From Theocolax elegans (taxonomy: Eukaryota; Arthropoda; Insecta; Hymenoptera; Cerocephalidae), in NCBI GenBank assembly GCA_026168455.1, contig CM047427.1:87946670-88010669 (forward strand): a stretch of 64,000 bases of DNA, written 5' to 3'. A program made the position numbers and the translations under genes. This document shows positions 10,301 through 21,174 of this stretch, piece after piece. Each line of letters begins with the position of its first letter. The stretch's first letter is position 1. Below the pieces are notes generated by a model that ran no database searches, was not told where the DNA came from, and saw only the letters and a list, made by a program, of their open reading frames with translations.

Positions 10301-12012
10301 GTGCCAAATCGCTTACCATTTACTAAAGAAAATGGTAAGCGATCAATCAATACGGATGAAAAAAAAGTCCAAGCAGAATAGAAGTAAAGCCACATGAAAG
10401 AAAGCGATAAAGACCGTGCCGGAAATTGTTTCGCGGAAGTACTCGTAATGAATAGAGAAACGAATGAACGAACGAATAAAGTTCCTCTCTGTACATTGAC
10501 TATGGTCAGAAGACCACAAAACTATCACCTCTTAATTAAAAATAGATACGAACAAACATAATCGGTTGATCCAACATCTTCTTTACAAACACTTGGTCTA
10601 AGAGGTTTCGAGTATTAGAAGACTTCAATGAAAAATAGAACGCAGTGTTTTAAGATATTCTTAGACGCTCAAATTCTAAATTTCTAAATTTCTAAAAAAA
10701 ATTTATAAATTTAAAGCTTATGAAGAATAATGGTGGAAAGGATGAATAATCTATTTAAGGATAATTTAATTTAAGATTTAATTAAATATTTTCACATTTT
10801 TTGCCTCCTTGTCATTTTTAGCCCTTTTGTCAAAATGAGTAAAAACTGAGTAACAAAGCTGGTTAGAAACATAATATGTCTTGATTTTAAAATGCATAGT
10901 TACAAAATCCATTTTAGATAAAAATAAAATCAACGGATCTAAACGTATACGCAACACGACAATTTCGAATTATAAAAACAAATGTTCGAGAGATCTAAAG
11001 AGCCATAAAATATAAGCAATGAATTGAAAATCATTAGGAATGGAAAGGAAAAATAGGGTGATAGGGGAAGAAGTGAACATAGACAGATACATAGACAGAA
11101 ACAATATATACAGATACCATATAACATCTATTTCAATAAATAACGAGACAACGTCGTACTAGATTCTTTACGCGGCTTGATCAAATAAAATAAAAGAGCA
11201 TAAACATACGGAATTGGTGAAACTAGTCGAGGTAGGGTAGCTCAATCGATATGGAAGCGTTTATTGTCAGCTTAAAGGGTTCGAAGGTAGAAGACAATAT
11301 CAAACCCATAAACTTTTCTCCCCTCCCCCTCACCCCCTCACCCCCTCACCCCTCTTACACCGAGATTTTCTCTTTATTGACGCACGTTTAAACATCGCAT
11401 CGCAGTTGAAATCCTATATCCGAGTCTTGTTCCTTTTATTCAAATGCAACTCGTAAGGAAAGCCAATTTATCTTATTTACTTGAATACGAGGAGAGTACG
11501 TTATACTTAAATATATCTTGAGGATATGGTATCGAAGACTCCTTGTTAATTCCGATGGACGTTCAAACAATTTATACATTCAATTTCAGTACGGGTAAAT
11601 CGTGCAAATTGGTTATTGGAATCGGTAAGGAAAACTGATGAAACTTATTCACATTTAACATTATTCTCTATACGAATTTTATGGGGTTTTCTTTCTAAAT
11701 TATTTAGGACAACAGCTGGTACATTATTGTTATTGCTGCGACTCAAATTATGTGATGGAATTTTTATTAAAGTGCCTTTCCTCCTGGGTATTCGCAATTT
11801 GGTTATTAGAGTAAACTGATAAGTTTCGTCATGTTCAAAAATCTTATTTATATATACATATATTATCGCGTTGTTTAATAAATCAACGTTTAAAATAAGT
11901 ATTACAACAAAAAAATAATTACTAACGGTAAATTTCAGGCAACAGATACAAAATAAGAATAATTCAATGTATCGAATAACTCACCATGCTGCCGATACTC
12001 ATCGAGGTTCAT
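4110..12012 (-). CDS. Hdc: Histidine decarboxylase (Hdc), 15 coding exons, with an apparent 2-bp frameshift
   Basis: This is a PLP-dependent group II decarboxylase converting histidine to histamine in the cytoplasm; in arthropods histamine is the photoreceptor and mechanosensory transmitter. Joined exons give about 701 residues: N-terminal [20 protein letters not shown], the catalytic domain to about residue 480, then a variable tail. Visible functional residues are His192 (stacks on PLP), Asp271 in HIDAAYAG, the PLP lysine Lys303 in NPSKW, and the mobile-loop Tyr332. Ser352 in PLSKRF is the position that is Ser in histidine decarboxylases and Gly in DOPA decarboxylases, which with the overall match separates it from Ddc. 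The tail carries the insect Hdc block [19 protein letters not shown]. All introns are GT-AG with consistent phases except at coding exon 11, where two extra bases break the frame (see findings). The start has A at -3. Usual insect length is about 650-850 aa. Confidence 0.96.
4466..4592 (-). CDS. Hdc: Hdc coding exon 14
   Basis: Acceptor TTTTACAG, donor GTAAGA, 127 bp, entering in phase 0 and leaving in phase 1. It encodes part of the regulatory tail ([18 protein letters not shown], then an acidic run). This stretch is poorly conserved in the family; the assignment rests on frame and splice signals. Confidence 0.85.
4667..4743 (-). CDS. Hdc: Hdc coding exon 13
   Basis: Acceptor AATTGTAG, donor GTGAGC, 77 bp. 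It encodes [20 protein letters not shown] followed by MDLVQ. This is the conserved basic block of insect Hdc tails (fly form [19 protein letters not shown]), so the exon is secure. Confidence 0.95.
4744..5130 (-). other. Hdc: Hdc intron between coding exons 12 and 13
   Basis: AT-rich intron of 387 bp with donor GTACAC and acceptor TTGTAG. Nothing else is visible inside it. Confidence 0.85.
5131..5301 (-). CDS. Hdc: Hdc coding exon 12
   Basis: Acceptor TTTTCAG, donor GTACAC, 171 bp, phases 1 in and 1 out. It encodes [20 protein letters not shown] and [18 protein letters not shown], matching the conserved insect Hdc tail block, then [19 protein letters not shown]. Because this conserved block lies downstream of the apparent frameshift in exon 11, functional transcripts presumably regain the frame. 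Confidence 0.95.
5427..5538 (-). CDS. Hdc: Hdc coding exon 11, carrying an apparent +2 frameshift
   Basis: Natural boundaries are acceptor CTTTAG (exon from 5538) and donor GTAAAT (exon to 5427). The exon should encode [13 protein letters not shown], the family's end of the catalytic domain (fly TTLDDIVKDWMEI). The sequence reads GAAGATATATCCTGAGG, two bases more than needed, so the frame becomes TTNEDIS and stop after residue 459. The exon is 112 bp where 110 would keep phase. Two internal AG sites would restore frame: exon start at 5524 (gives K-Y-I-L-R-D-W) or at 5512 (gives K-D-W). The frame after the defect is intact. It may be an assembly error, an allele, or use of an alternative acceptor. 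Confidence 0.85.
5674..5894 (-). CDS. Hdc: Hdc coding exon 10
   Basis: Acceptor TTTTACAG, donor GTAAGT, 221 bp, leaving in phase 2. It encodes [20 protein letters not shown], then the C-terminal small domain to [11 protein letters not shown], all near-identical to insect Hdc. A plus-strand frame over the same bases is a shadow. Confidence 0.97.
5964..6062 (-). CDS. Hdc: Hdc coding exon 9 with substrate-specificity serine
   Basis: Acceptor TTTCTAG, donor GTAAAA, exactly 33 codons. It encodes [20 protein letters not shown] and on to KHIRE. The Ser of PLSKRF (residue 352 here) aligns with the Ser/Gly position that distinguishes histidine from DOPA decarboxylases. Confidence 0.97.
6158..6177 (-). 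CDS. Hdc: Hdc coding exon 8, a 20-nt microexon
   Basis: Acceptor CTTTAG, donor GTAAGA. The 20 bases encode the end of a split Gly and LAIDYM, needed to link YLKHENSG to [10 protein letters not shown]; fly Hdc has GVAVDFMHWQIPL at the same place. It is flanked by introns of 71 and 95 bp. Confidence 0.93.
6249..6319 (-). CDS. Hdc: Hdc coding exon 7, mobile catalytic loop
   Basis: Acceptor GTCTACAG, donor GTAAGA, 71 bp. It encodes [20 protein letters not shown] and ENSG, containing Tyr332, the loop tyrosine that protonates the carbanion intermediate in this family. Confidence 0.95.
6398..6560 (-). CDS. Hdc: Hdc coding exon 6, PLP lysine
   Basis: Acceptor TGACAG, donor GTGAAT, 163 bp. It encodes (C)[18 protein letters not shown] to [17 protein letters not shown]. 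Asp271 contacts the PLP ring nitrogen and Lys303 forms the Schiff base, by family knowledge. Plus-strand frames in this interval are shadows. Confidence 0.97.
6646..6712 (-). CDS. Hdc: Hdc coding exon 5
   Basis: Acceptor ATTCAG, donor GTTAGT, 67 bp. It encodes [20 protein letters not shown], the conserved PLP-phosphate-binding stretch of group II decarboxylases. Confidence 0.95.
6713..8141 (-). other. Hdc: Hdc intron between coding exons 4 and 5
   Basis: A 1.4-kb AT-rich intron with a (TA)n run at about 7266-7297. No nested gene or conserved element is recognised; the reading frame at 7894-8082 has no coding character. Confidence 0.85.
8142..8285 (-). CDS. Hdc: Hdc coding exon 4
   Basis: Acceptor TATAG, donor GTAAGT, exactly 48 codons. 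It begins [20 protein letters not shown], with His192 stacking on the cofactor, and ends EEGLVPFF. This exon was found from the protein family, as its open frame is broken up by nearby stops. Confidence 0.96.
8359..8613 (-). CDS. Hdc: Hdc coding exon 3
   Basis: Acceptor TTGACAG, donor GTTAAG (weaker than consensus), exactly 85 codons. It runs [20 protein letters not shown] to [11 protein letters not shown], with the glycine-rich [18 protein letters not shown] segment near the cofactor phosphate. Confidence 0.97.
8614..9838 (-). other. Hdc: Hdc intron between coding exons 2 and 3
   Basis: A 1.2-kb AT-rich intron. I see no nested gene, repeat family or long hairpin in it. Confidence 0.85.
9839..10125 (-). 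CDS. Hdc: Hdc coding exon 2
   Basis: Acceptor AAAACAG with a poor pyrimidine tract, donor GTAAGT, 287 bp. It encodes [20 protein letters not shown] to [10 protein letters not shown], the N-terminal dimer-swap region and substrate-pocket [12 protein letters not shown] motif of the family. The acceptor is fixed by the frame, which joins the split Gly from exon 1. Confidence 0.97.
10308..10343. repeat. Perfect 13-bp hairpin in an Hdc intron
   Basis: ATCGCTTACCATT (10308-10320), a 10-nt loop, then its exact reverse complement (10331-10343). The stem is uninterrupted, unusual for AT-rich intron DNA, but too short to be a microRNA precursor. The flanks do not extend the pairing. Confidence 0.7.
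11325..11352. repeat. C-rich octamer tandem repeat
   Basis: About 3.5 copies of CCCCCTCA inside an AT-rich Hdc intron. It is strongly strand-asymmetric. Confidence 0.8.
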
Positions 12013-12017
12013 CCTGC
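11985..12017 (-). CDS. Hdc: Hdc coding exon 1 with start codon
   Basis: Acceptor TCTTTCAG, donor GTGAGT. The 33-bp exon holds five 5' UTR bases (GCAGG), ATG at 12012-12010 with A at -3, and codes MNLDEYRQH plus one base of a split Gly. The fly protein begins [20 protein letters not shown], supporting this start; the exon is too short for open-frame scans. Confidence 0.94.
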
Positions 12018-14691
12018 CTGAAAGAAAAAGTAAAAGCACCCGAAAACGTAAGCGATATTTGAAGAAAAAATATTTGAAATCGGTTTAAAATAAAAGCCGA
12101 CGAAATCGTTCGAGTCCCGTGTTACAAGACCCAAATTTCAAAATTTCGATCGCACCGTTTGACGCGCATGGGTACGCAAGACGAACTCAAAGTCGCAGGT
12201 AATACGCGAGGGATGCGATTCGCGGATCCGATTCGAATGCGTCGTGGTGAATCTTTGCGGATGTGACTGTTATACACGATTATTTGTACGGATTCGCACA
12301 TCGATCGGCTGTCATTGAGTCCGAGCTTATTAGGGTAGTGTCACAGCCGCGTCATGGCCTAGAGCTAAATACTTACTTTCGACACTTTGATTCACCTGTA
12401 TGTTGATTTCCCGTGTACGCACCGATTTTCAATAAGTCACTTTCTACTCGACTATCAAAGGTTATTCAAAAGGTTATTTGAGCTTCAAATTTAAACCGTC
12501 TAGTTTTCATTTTTTATTTCGTTTACTTTTTTATTTTGTTATTTAATTATTTGGAAACGAATACAAAATTCGTACTTAATAGTTCAGCCCTCCAGAAGCT
12601 AAGACATTTATTTGCAACATCGATGAATCCTCAAGCATTTCTAAATAAGAAACATTTATTTTCCTACAAATTATATTAAAGTTTTTAATTTTTTCACAAA
12701 ATAACTAAAACTGATCGCATCCAATTTAATAATTTTTGGTACCACGGTTCCCTTAACAATTACCGATTTTTCTTGTTACATATTTGTATTTACGAATACA
12801 GATTTTCCTTTAAAATTCTAAAAAAAATTAAACTAAATAATCTTGAAATACCAAAGAGCCAAAATGTGATTATTCAAATAAAAATCACTATTCGATGTAA
12901 TTGCATTTTCAGATTCTGTTAATAAGGCAAGAGATGTACTACGTAGTACGTTGTTAAATATATTTAATTTTTATTTAATTTTCAAAAAGATATTGATTTA
13001 ATAAATCTCGCATCTCCACCATAACTATAGATGTATGAAAATCTAATTATTCGTTTTCCAATACATTTTAAACAATAAAATAAATATACATATGTATCTT
13101 TTGCTATTTGCTGATAATATTTAAATAATTACAAGAAAGTATAGGCGTCTCGTATGCCTTTTCACATTAAATATAGTCCTAAAGATTTCAAGCCTTGAGA
13201 CTTGAGCAGTTTAAAAGGGAATCGAAAGTCAATAATCATACTCTCGCCTATTGTTTTAATCTACTTAAAGTGTATTACTAATATATTATACATATTGTAT
13301 ATTTTAATATTAACAATTCACCCAATATTTGTAAAGTATAGCTATAATTAATTATTAGAATACGATTGCTATAATCTTTGGCGCAATTGAAAGTTATACT
13401 CGATACAAAACCGTAACGTACAAACTAATGTTTAAACAAATTATTGAAATGATCAGCTGTCCCTTTTATTGTCCATAATTTAAATAATAAAAACTTTAAG
13501 GTATAATTACAGTTTTGTTAAATGCAACGATATCTTCAAGCCTATTATTTTATAATTTTACGGTCCCTCAAAAATTAAAACGCATAAAATTTAAATAGTT
13601 GTAAATAACAGCAGCAACCAGTATAATAAAATACATATACGATATATTTAAATTAAATATATATATTTACATATAGGAAACCTATAAAATCAATCAACTT
13701 TTCTCGCATCTACTAGTGTATACAAATTCATTTAAAACTTTTCATAATTAAAAATTAAATATATTTCACGATCATTATTTAATGAGTAAAAAATATTGAC
13801 TTTCAATTGATACGTCGAAAAATTGACAGCTGGCGACCTTTGTCATTAGTAAAATACAATATTAATAATTTTATTTTCGTACGAACGTAAAATATGCGGA
13901 AACTTGGGATGAAATTGTCACAGGTACTATTCGAACGTTTCCTTTTCTAAAAGATTAAAGATCCTGAGGAAGTCGCATAAGTGGTGATTACATGCACCAA
14001 GCAATGTTCATCTATTGGATTAACTCAAGTTTTTTTCGTAAGCAAATTTAAAATCCAATAGATTTCCTGACTTAAGTGACTTTCAACGCCTCGAGGTGAC
14101 GAAAACGTTAAATTATCGCACTACTGTACGCGCGAAATATTGTTTAAAAATTAATAATTCGTATCAATTTTAATATTTTCACTTGAATAAGAAAAATTTT
14201 GAATACAACGACGTCGGCGTGATTATTGTCTGTAAGGATAAAAATCTTCACGTACGTTAAACGATCGTTTACGAAGTGGCTGTCGATAACAAAGTTAACC
14301 AACAAAACTTAACATTTTAATTTGAAATTTTATTGCAAAATCACAATTCAAATGCTCCAATCCAACGTTTTAAAGAAAAAGACCAGCTAAGCGACACTGT
14401 GCTCAAATCGGAGGGACAGTCGATATTATTAAAAGCGCAGCCTTCTCTCGCTTCCGTTTCCGACTTTTGTAATTTCCCGTGGCTTTACGAGATATTCGTT
14501 TCCCTGTATTTTCCCGTTTAATGCGCGGAAAAATTTTCGTCGTCACAAATATACGCGATATTAAACCGAAAAAAACGAACGTTTGTATTAGACCTGGAAG
14601 TGAGAGAGAGATATATAGAGAGAAAGAGAGAAAAAATACTTGAATAATAGAAATCGGTAAGTGAATCGATCTTTATCTTTTTACGACTTAC
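12018..14691 (-). other. Hdc: Hdc intron 1 (in the 5' UTR)
   Basis: A 2.7-kb intron between the non-coding first exon and the start-codon exon, where cell-type enhancers of insect genes often lie. AT-rich, with a GC-richer stretch near 12120-12360. An imperfect GA tract (14602-14631) lies near the donor. No nested gene is seen. Confidence 0.8.
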
Positions 14692-14828
14692 CTCTGAGTA
14701 ATTTGTGGTAATAGCTGTGTGATCGTCGAGATGACGAGAATGAACAAAAAAAAGGGAACTAAAGTGACGACACTAGTCAAATTTGGAATTGGAAATCACC
14801 GTACTTCGGAGTCTGCGTTGATATGAGC
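14692..14828 (-). other. Hdc: Hdc non-coding exon 1 (5' UTR)
   Basis: A strong donor (CAGAG then GTAAGT, intron starting at 14691) ends an exon of about 137 nt whose 5' end is set about 30 bp below the TATA box. It contains no ATG, fitting a clean leader. The exact TSS is inferred. Confidence 0.75.
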
Positions 14829-14849
14829 GCATCGCTCAACAAGTGGCGG

Positions 14850-14859
14850 CTTTTATATA
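14850..14859 (-). promoter_or_regulatory. Hdc: TATA box of the Hdc promoter
   Basis: On the minus strand TATATAAAAG reads from 14859 to 14850, a near-ideal TATA box, with GC-rich sequence just upstream (14861-14900). About 30 bp downstream is a TCA-type initiator near 14828, followed by the ATG-free exon and a strong donor. A sharp TATA promoter suits a cell-type-specific gene. Confidence 0.8.
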
Positions 14860-17800
14860 GGGGAGCTGCGCGCTCTCAAAGGGGAGAGAAAAGAAGGGCG
14901 CAAGCGCTCCTTCGGGATTCTCTATATACCGCTCTCCAATACGCATGCGAATTAATTTGTTCAGGTAATTTTTAAATTATTTACTTTCCTTTTAACAAGA
15001 AGAAGAGGAAATCTAAATTGATTTATATATTTTTTAATACTTTTTTTACAAGATCTCTTCTTTTCTTGGTGGAGCACTTTAAATATAAGAATTCATAATA
15101 GATTAAAGTATCATGTATTGAAATTGAGATGATTAAGGAAATAAATGTTTAGATATATTGTTGAGTGTAAGCGCTTTCGGAACATGATCGATAATTCAAA
15201 CGATTGTATTCATAATTACAAACACCTACCTAATTGACATTTCTGATTCACCTTCACTTCCAATCGATTCTAATCGGGTAATTACGTAGTATAACACACG
15301 AATTAATATCTTTTGGTTAATATCGTAGAAATATTTTATTATAAAGGAAAAGAATTGTTCGCTGCTTTCCTTTATCATTGTACATTCAGTCATATTTAAA
15401 GGTAATACGTATAAACAAGGATGTATGACAAATTGTTATACTCGTGATATACCTACACAAGAAAAACGTTGATCTTCTTATGATATTTTCGATATAAGAA
15501 GTAACTCTATTATATTGAAATTATTTGAATCAACAATAAATACAATTCTTATACTATGATTATTTATGAAATAATTTTGATATTCATATTTTTACGATTA
15601 TTTTCTTTCTATGGATCAACAGTGTTTAGGATAATTTTTAAAATGATTTATATCTGACGCAAGGTAGACTTAAATGTATGCCTTTAATTTTTCTCGAGTT
15701 CTTGTACTTAAAAATAATAAATTCGTCTCAAGAGAGGAAGTTTATCGTGAGCAGATGTTCAATTAACATTATGATGCTTTTCATCCAAGGTTCAAACGCG
15801 CGAAAAAAGTATTTACATAAATAATCTGGACTTTTTGTAACCAATGTGTACATATTACATATAAAAGTAGTTTTTAGTGTTTCATTTTATTTGACAAAAT
15901 AACACGATATATTTATTTTAAATATATGATAATAATAGCCGAATAATAAAATAGCAGGATCTGTGCGAAAGCAACTGTCAAAAGCAAAACATTGATCTGT
16001 TGTACCGTCTGCAGTTACTCGTACCTACTGCAAAGGTGATCGAAGTTTGTTACGAATATACATGATTATGATAGTAAGAATCTTAATTAAACTACAAAAG
16101 TGTAAAATTAATTATAAATTTACGTTGCATTTAACAGTTTTCGTAAGTAAAAATAAATGCTAAAATATTAAGCACAAGAATAGTGAATGCACTTAAGTGC
16201 AGTTGGTATCTACTATCAAATTGCGTTGATAGGTGGCGTTACTGAGCGATTTAAAGGTTTTCCATGCAGTTTCCTGTTTATAATTATAAATTCTCACGAA
16301 TTTAAAAAAAAAGGAACAGGGTGATATTTTATTGCCTTTAGATGTAAAAGATACTTGTAAAAATAATTTAACGAAGCGAAATTTTTCTAAATGGTAATTT
16401 GAAAATAGTACGAATATTTTATGCATTGTGTAATAATTCAATTAAATTCGTAAAAGCCATCTTATAAATATTAAATAATAATCATCATCGTCAACTTCAA
16501 TTAAATTTAATAATCCATTTTATTGATACAAATGGTAGAATAATCAATTAATCAATATTTCATATACAGAATTTTATTAAGTGGCGCATGTAAGGTGAGT
16601 TGAAAATATTAAAAATTGAATCGGCGAAAAGTTATTCGAACCCACATGCATATACGTATAATACTGTTTATTCTATCAGAGATTCAAGTATAATTTCGTT
16701 CAGTTAGCGTCTTCTATATAAGTACTCACGATTATCCATCTTGATAAATCCAGTATACAACGAAATAACGCGCGAATATACCGTTTGGTGCCCCGAGCGT
16801 TATGATGCCACTTTGAATCAAAAAGTACACGCGTGCTATATTTGTATATAATCCGATGAAAATGTTCATGCGCGCAGTTGTTTATTGCGGAAAAGGGGTT
16901 TGCCTTTTGTTGAATCGTTTTAAGGAAATAAGATAAGGGAATAATCGTGTTAATTTATCGCTTTATACATGCACTGCTTGGATGTACAAGAAATGTTACT
17001 TATGATATTTCACAGAGAGGTAAGTTGTATTCAAACGTACTAATAATTTTGTCTAGTGTATTGTGATTGTAAACAACTCGGCTGGAAAATCATTGTATTT
17101 CTTTTTAAAATTGTTATGTTAAGTATATTATGTTGAATACTACGACTTGTTTACTAATGTAACGTGAAAGTTGCGTAAAATATAAACGATTGAAACCAAC
17201 GTAATTTTTTAAAATTACTTCGCATATTTTGTGTAATTGAATTATTTGTGTAATGTCGTTAATGTGAATAATTTATTAATCATTAAAATTAATCAGCCAT
17301 TAAATATAATCATAAAAAATTAAAAATCGTATACCATAATGTTTCAGCATACACAATCCGTGTACGCGCATACGTATAGTTACATCCCGAAAAGAAATAT
17401 AACCAGCCCATCTTCCCATAAAAAATAATAAATATAAAGATTTATGCAACACTGAAATTACGCGTACAGGTAGGTTATCGAGTGCCGAGTACCTGGTACC
17501 GATCGAGACGCACATAATAATATATAGGATACGTATAAAAATGAGCCGAGATAAAAAATAATTCGGACCACACGCGTTCGATAAAGCCAAAAATGGTAAA
17601 ACGAACGAGCGTCATCCATTATCCTTGATCAAAATGCACTTGTCGCGAAGAGTCGGGCTTGCCATGACGCGCAATCACGCGATAAGGGCCGATGTACCGC
17701 TACGTACCCGGTGAGAGAAGTACCGGGGATTCCTGTAATCGCGCGCGACGCCGTCGACGAGACTATTGACCTAAAGAACGATTTTTCGCACGATTCCTAA

Positions 17801-17864
17801 GAGGGGAAGATAATTGAGTGGGGTCTACGGTGTATATGTACGGTGTACACTCGTAATTGATTAC

Positions 17865-17867
<3 letters not shown>
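14860..17867. other. Intergenic DNA upstream of Hdc
   Basis: Mostly AT-rich; GC rises over the first 100 bp (Hdc promoter) and after 17630. A consensus donor (GAG then GTAAGT at 17021-17026, plus strand) follows a short ATG frame, but it is in a different phase from the candidate start exons further on and I do not call it. No gene is recognised. Confidence 0.6.

Positions 17868-17895
<28 letters not shown>
17868..17895. repeat. (GA)14 tract
   Basis: A perfect GA dinucleotide run just before a GC-rich island. Runs of this kind bind GAGA factor in flies; whether they do here is unknown. Confidence 0.9.
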
Positions 17896-17898
<3 letters not shown>

Positions 17899-18032
17899 AG
17901 GTGTCGCGTCCTGCGTCCCCAATTTAATTTTATTTATTAATTGTAGACGAGAGAGAATGACAAAGCATCGATAAAGATGAGAGACCAGATCCTCCGAGAA
18001 CCAGCGTGATTAAAAGAAATGGTCATGGAGTG

Positions 18033-18640
18033 TTAAGGAGAAGAAAAAAGCAGTCTCGGAGTGCCGAAGTGCCGAAGTGCCGAAAAAGCGTGGTCGAAAG
18101 CTGCGGGCATGCAGAGGGCTAGGGGGTGTCGAGTGTCGAGTGTCGAGTGGTGGGGAAGGTAACCGCTAGCCTCGCCGACAGTGTTACATCGCGGTGGCTG
18201 GTGGCTGGCTGCTCGGGTGCCCCCTTCTCCGTGGGGACTCTCCCTCTTCCCCCGGTCGGACTGTGGCAGCGATACACAGAGGGTGGGGGCCGTGGTCGGG
18301 GCCGGGGCCGGAGCCGGGGCCCCCTCGAGGGCCCGGCTGTACACCGGTATAAGGTTTTACCGTTCGACGGCGGGGCTCTGCAGCCGAGCGAGCTAAAGGA
18401 CGAAGCCAAGAGTCTCGGTCCACGCAGTTCGTTCAACCACGCGCGCGAGATGCACAGGAGAGAGGGAACCCGAGAGGTTCTTGACTCCTATATACTGATG
18501 CTTACTCTCCGACTGTATACATCTATCTATATACCGCGCATCTATACACATGCACACCTATATTCGTATAGACTGCGATACGCGCCGCACTGTCTCGAGA
18601 CGGCGAAATTTAGTAGCTATATCGACTGAAATTGAATTGA
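18033..18640. promoter_or_regulatory. GC/CpG-rich island with short tandem repeats
   Basis: A sharp GC-rich block in AT-rich surroundings, giving overlapping open frames on both strands as expected from composition. It holds three copies of GTGCCGAA (18061-18084), three of GTGTCGA (18126-18146), a GGGGCC-rich run near 18298-18320 and GGTATAAGG near 18346 on the plus strand. A promoter island is my reading; no start exon is identifiable. Confidence 0.4.
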
Positions 18641-18924
18641 ACCGAGTACCCACCTCCCTGCGCGCCACGCACACACATGCACCCGTACACTTTTAGTTTA
18701 CTTGAGTTGTCTCGAAGGTACAAGGACTAGGATTGCAGGATATGTCGTGATAGGATTTTCAATGGGGAATCTCCGAGTCCCATTGTTATTTCGATCGTAA
18801 GCGGTAGTTCGTATGTACTCGATTCGAGTATAATACCTGTCGAACAGTTCTCATTTTTCTTTAATCGGTTATCGTTATGGTTTAACGTAATCATCAATTT
18901 TACCGCGAGCGCCCGCAAACACAA

Positions 18925-18944
18925 ACACACACACACACACACAC
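18925..18944. repeat. (AC)10 microsatellite
   Basis: Perfect AC dinucleotide run. Confidence 0.9.
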
Positions 18945-21119
18945 ATCTTTACGTATCAATTATTCGAGAGTATAGGATTCGACAGCGAAAACATTGAGTA
19001 TTAAAAAGTAATATGCACTAACAAAAACGTGAGAAAATTAAAAAAAATTTTTTAACATATAAATGTCAAGTATTATTTATATCTTAATTTATATTCTTGT
19101 ATAGAACAGATGGCATCACTATTACTTACCGTATAGCGTATATACGTGGTGCGCGTATGCGTATATACATACTCTTAAGCGCAAACTCACGCAATCAGGT
19201 AAAATACTCAATTACTCTACCACCAACTTAATTACTGCATCTTGTGGTTATTCGTTAACGCCTATAACATTTTTTATACACCTGCGCCAGTATAACCTTT
19301 AAATAATATTTATCCATTAAATTTTCATTTAATATCTATAAAAATTAAACGAAATCGTTTTATTCGCAAACTCTACCAATCCATTATATTTACGTTTGTT
19401 CGTTCAACAATTTATCTATGTTTACATGCATCTATACCTCTGCGCCGAGCGCAAGATATATATCCTCGTATATCGTAAACGATTAATTAATATTCAAAAA
19501 ATAACCCACTATATACACATATTTCGCGAATAAACAGAAAACATAACCGGTCACTCTGTTCGCTGATATGAGATATATATATATATATATACATATACAC
19601 ATGTGTGTGTAATTGGCTAGCTTAATGATCCATCCGCGAGTCATAAGAATCTAAAAATACACCTAACAACAGATAAAGCCGGTAATTTAACATCTTTAGT
19701 CAATGAACTCTACTCGTAAGTTTGCGAGGAATGGTGGCGCAATATAAGAGTAACGCGATCACCCGCGATCAAAAACAAAGGTTCGAAATGTAATAAAAAG
19801 GACGATCGACAATAACGAAATTTGAAGAGAATTTGAAGAGAAATGGAAAAAAAAGAGTGACAGGTATAACCGAGAGCATCCATCCCCGAGGCTATCGGGG
19901 CACTCTTGGTGAGTTGGGCGCCAAAGGCCGCCGCCGCCGCCACCGCCGCCGCTTCGCTCGGGGTCGTTGACCATCGGAATATTCACGTTCGGTTATAAGA
20001 CGCGCGAGCTGAGAGGCTCGCGCGCGCGAGCGGGCTTGGCCTTTAGGTGCTAGAGATACCTCATATATATAGGTATACACCTCTCCTTATACGTTTTCTC
20101 TCTTTCTCTCTATGGTGACTCGTATATAGTCGATCGATTACCGAGTTTGCGTGTAACCGACTCTATCTAGAGATACTCTACGACGGGGTACCAAAACTAT
20201 ACCGATCGTACCTTATGTATATATACACACATACGCACACCTATATACAGGGGGATTTATCGATCTAACGTGTGCCAAAAATACGTCGATCGGGCTAAGA
20301 TAAGATTATATACTTGATTTCAGTTTTTGTTGCAGGAAGTTCAACAAAGTTTACTAATTCTTTTTTTTTCTCTCTTTTTCCACCAGAGTAGGTGAAATCC
20401 GGGATTCGAGTTTGTCGCGCATGATTCATATGATGTAGGCACGTCAACTTATATATTGCTGAGATTTACGCAATTTTTCTTGAACGAAATTTTAAAAGTA
20501 TCCAAATTTATAGTTTCTAAATATTCGTGTAATTATTTTTTAAGGGTTTTGTTGAACAATTTTTTAATTAGTAAGTAAACTACGAAATACAGAGAGTTTT
20601 AACGCGACACTATAATTATAGTACGTACTCTACGCTAAAAACTGTTGCATACCTTAACAGTAAATTTAACAAACGCACATTAACCAAAAGAAGAAAGAAT
20701 GATTAGATCCTTAAAAATCGGAATCGATGACTACAATCTTATCCGACATTCCAATCAACCACAAGAGAAGCTCAAATGCCTCATTATCACCGCAAATACA
20801 TATTTCACGATAGTAATTCACCTTACACTTGAGCAATGTGAAACATTGTTACCACCTAGTAAAAGGAAACAAAGTTAAAAAATTTCCAGTGAAGAAAACA
20901 TCCGAAACAGCTTTGTAGAAAGAAAAGAACGATCCTATACATAGGATGGATGATTCTTTGTAAGAGTAAAGCTCGATTCAAGGCGGTTCCTCGTTAAAAA
21001 TCCTCAAGTCAGGTTGTGTATCTCCATCCTCGTCGTATAGCCCGGTCTTTCGTGACCGAGCTCGAGGAGTCATCAACCCGCATAGTTCAACAATCTCCGA
21101 AATGGCAACGGCCCAGGTT

Positions 21120-21120
<1 letters not shown>

Positions 21121-21165
<45 letters not shown>

Positions 21166-21174
21166 ACACACACA
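21121..21174. repeat. (TC)n then (AC)n compound tract
   Basis: About 44 bp of CT repeat with one T interruption, followed by a short AC repeat. It lies in a GC-rich stretch. Confidence 0.9.

Larger units (their letters stand above)
10126..11984 (-). other. Hdc: Hdc intron between coding exons 1 and 2
   Basis: A 1.9-kb intron. It contains a perfect 13-bp stem hairpin at 10308-10343 and a C-rich octamer repeat at 11325-11352, both listed separately. Remaining sequence is AT-rich with no coding signal. Confidence 0.85.

Noticed and set aside
16985..17026. Plus-strand start exon ending MIFHRE at a GTAAGT
   Set aside because: Donor is good but the phase (0) disagrees with the other candidates and nothing else supports it.
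18033..18629. Several overlapping open frames of 70-167 residues on both strands
   Set aside because: They follow from high GC and tandem repeats, none has a domain, and five frames cannot all be coding.
19759..19974. Minus-strand frame MVNDPERS then Gly8 from a CCG repeat
   Set aside because: Starts with ATG and has TATAA upstream, but the second half is Phe/Leu/Ser low complexity and no usable donor is seen.
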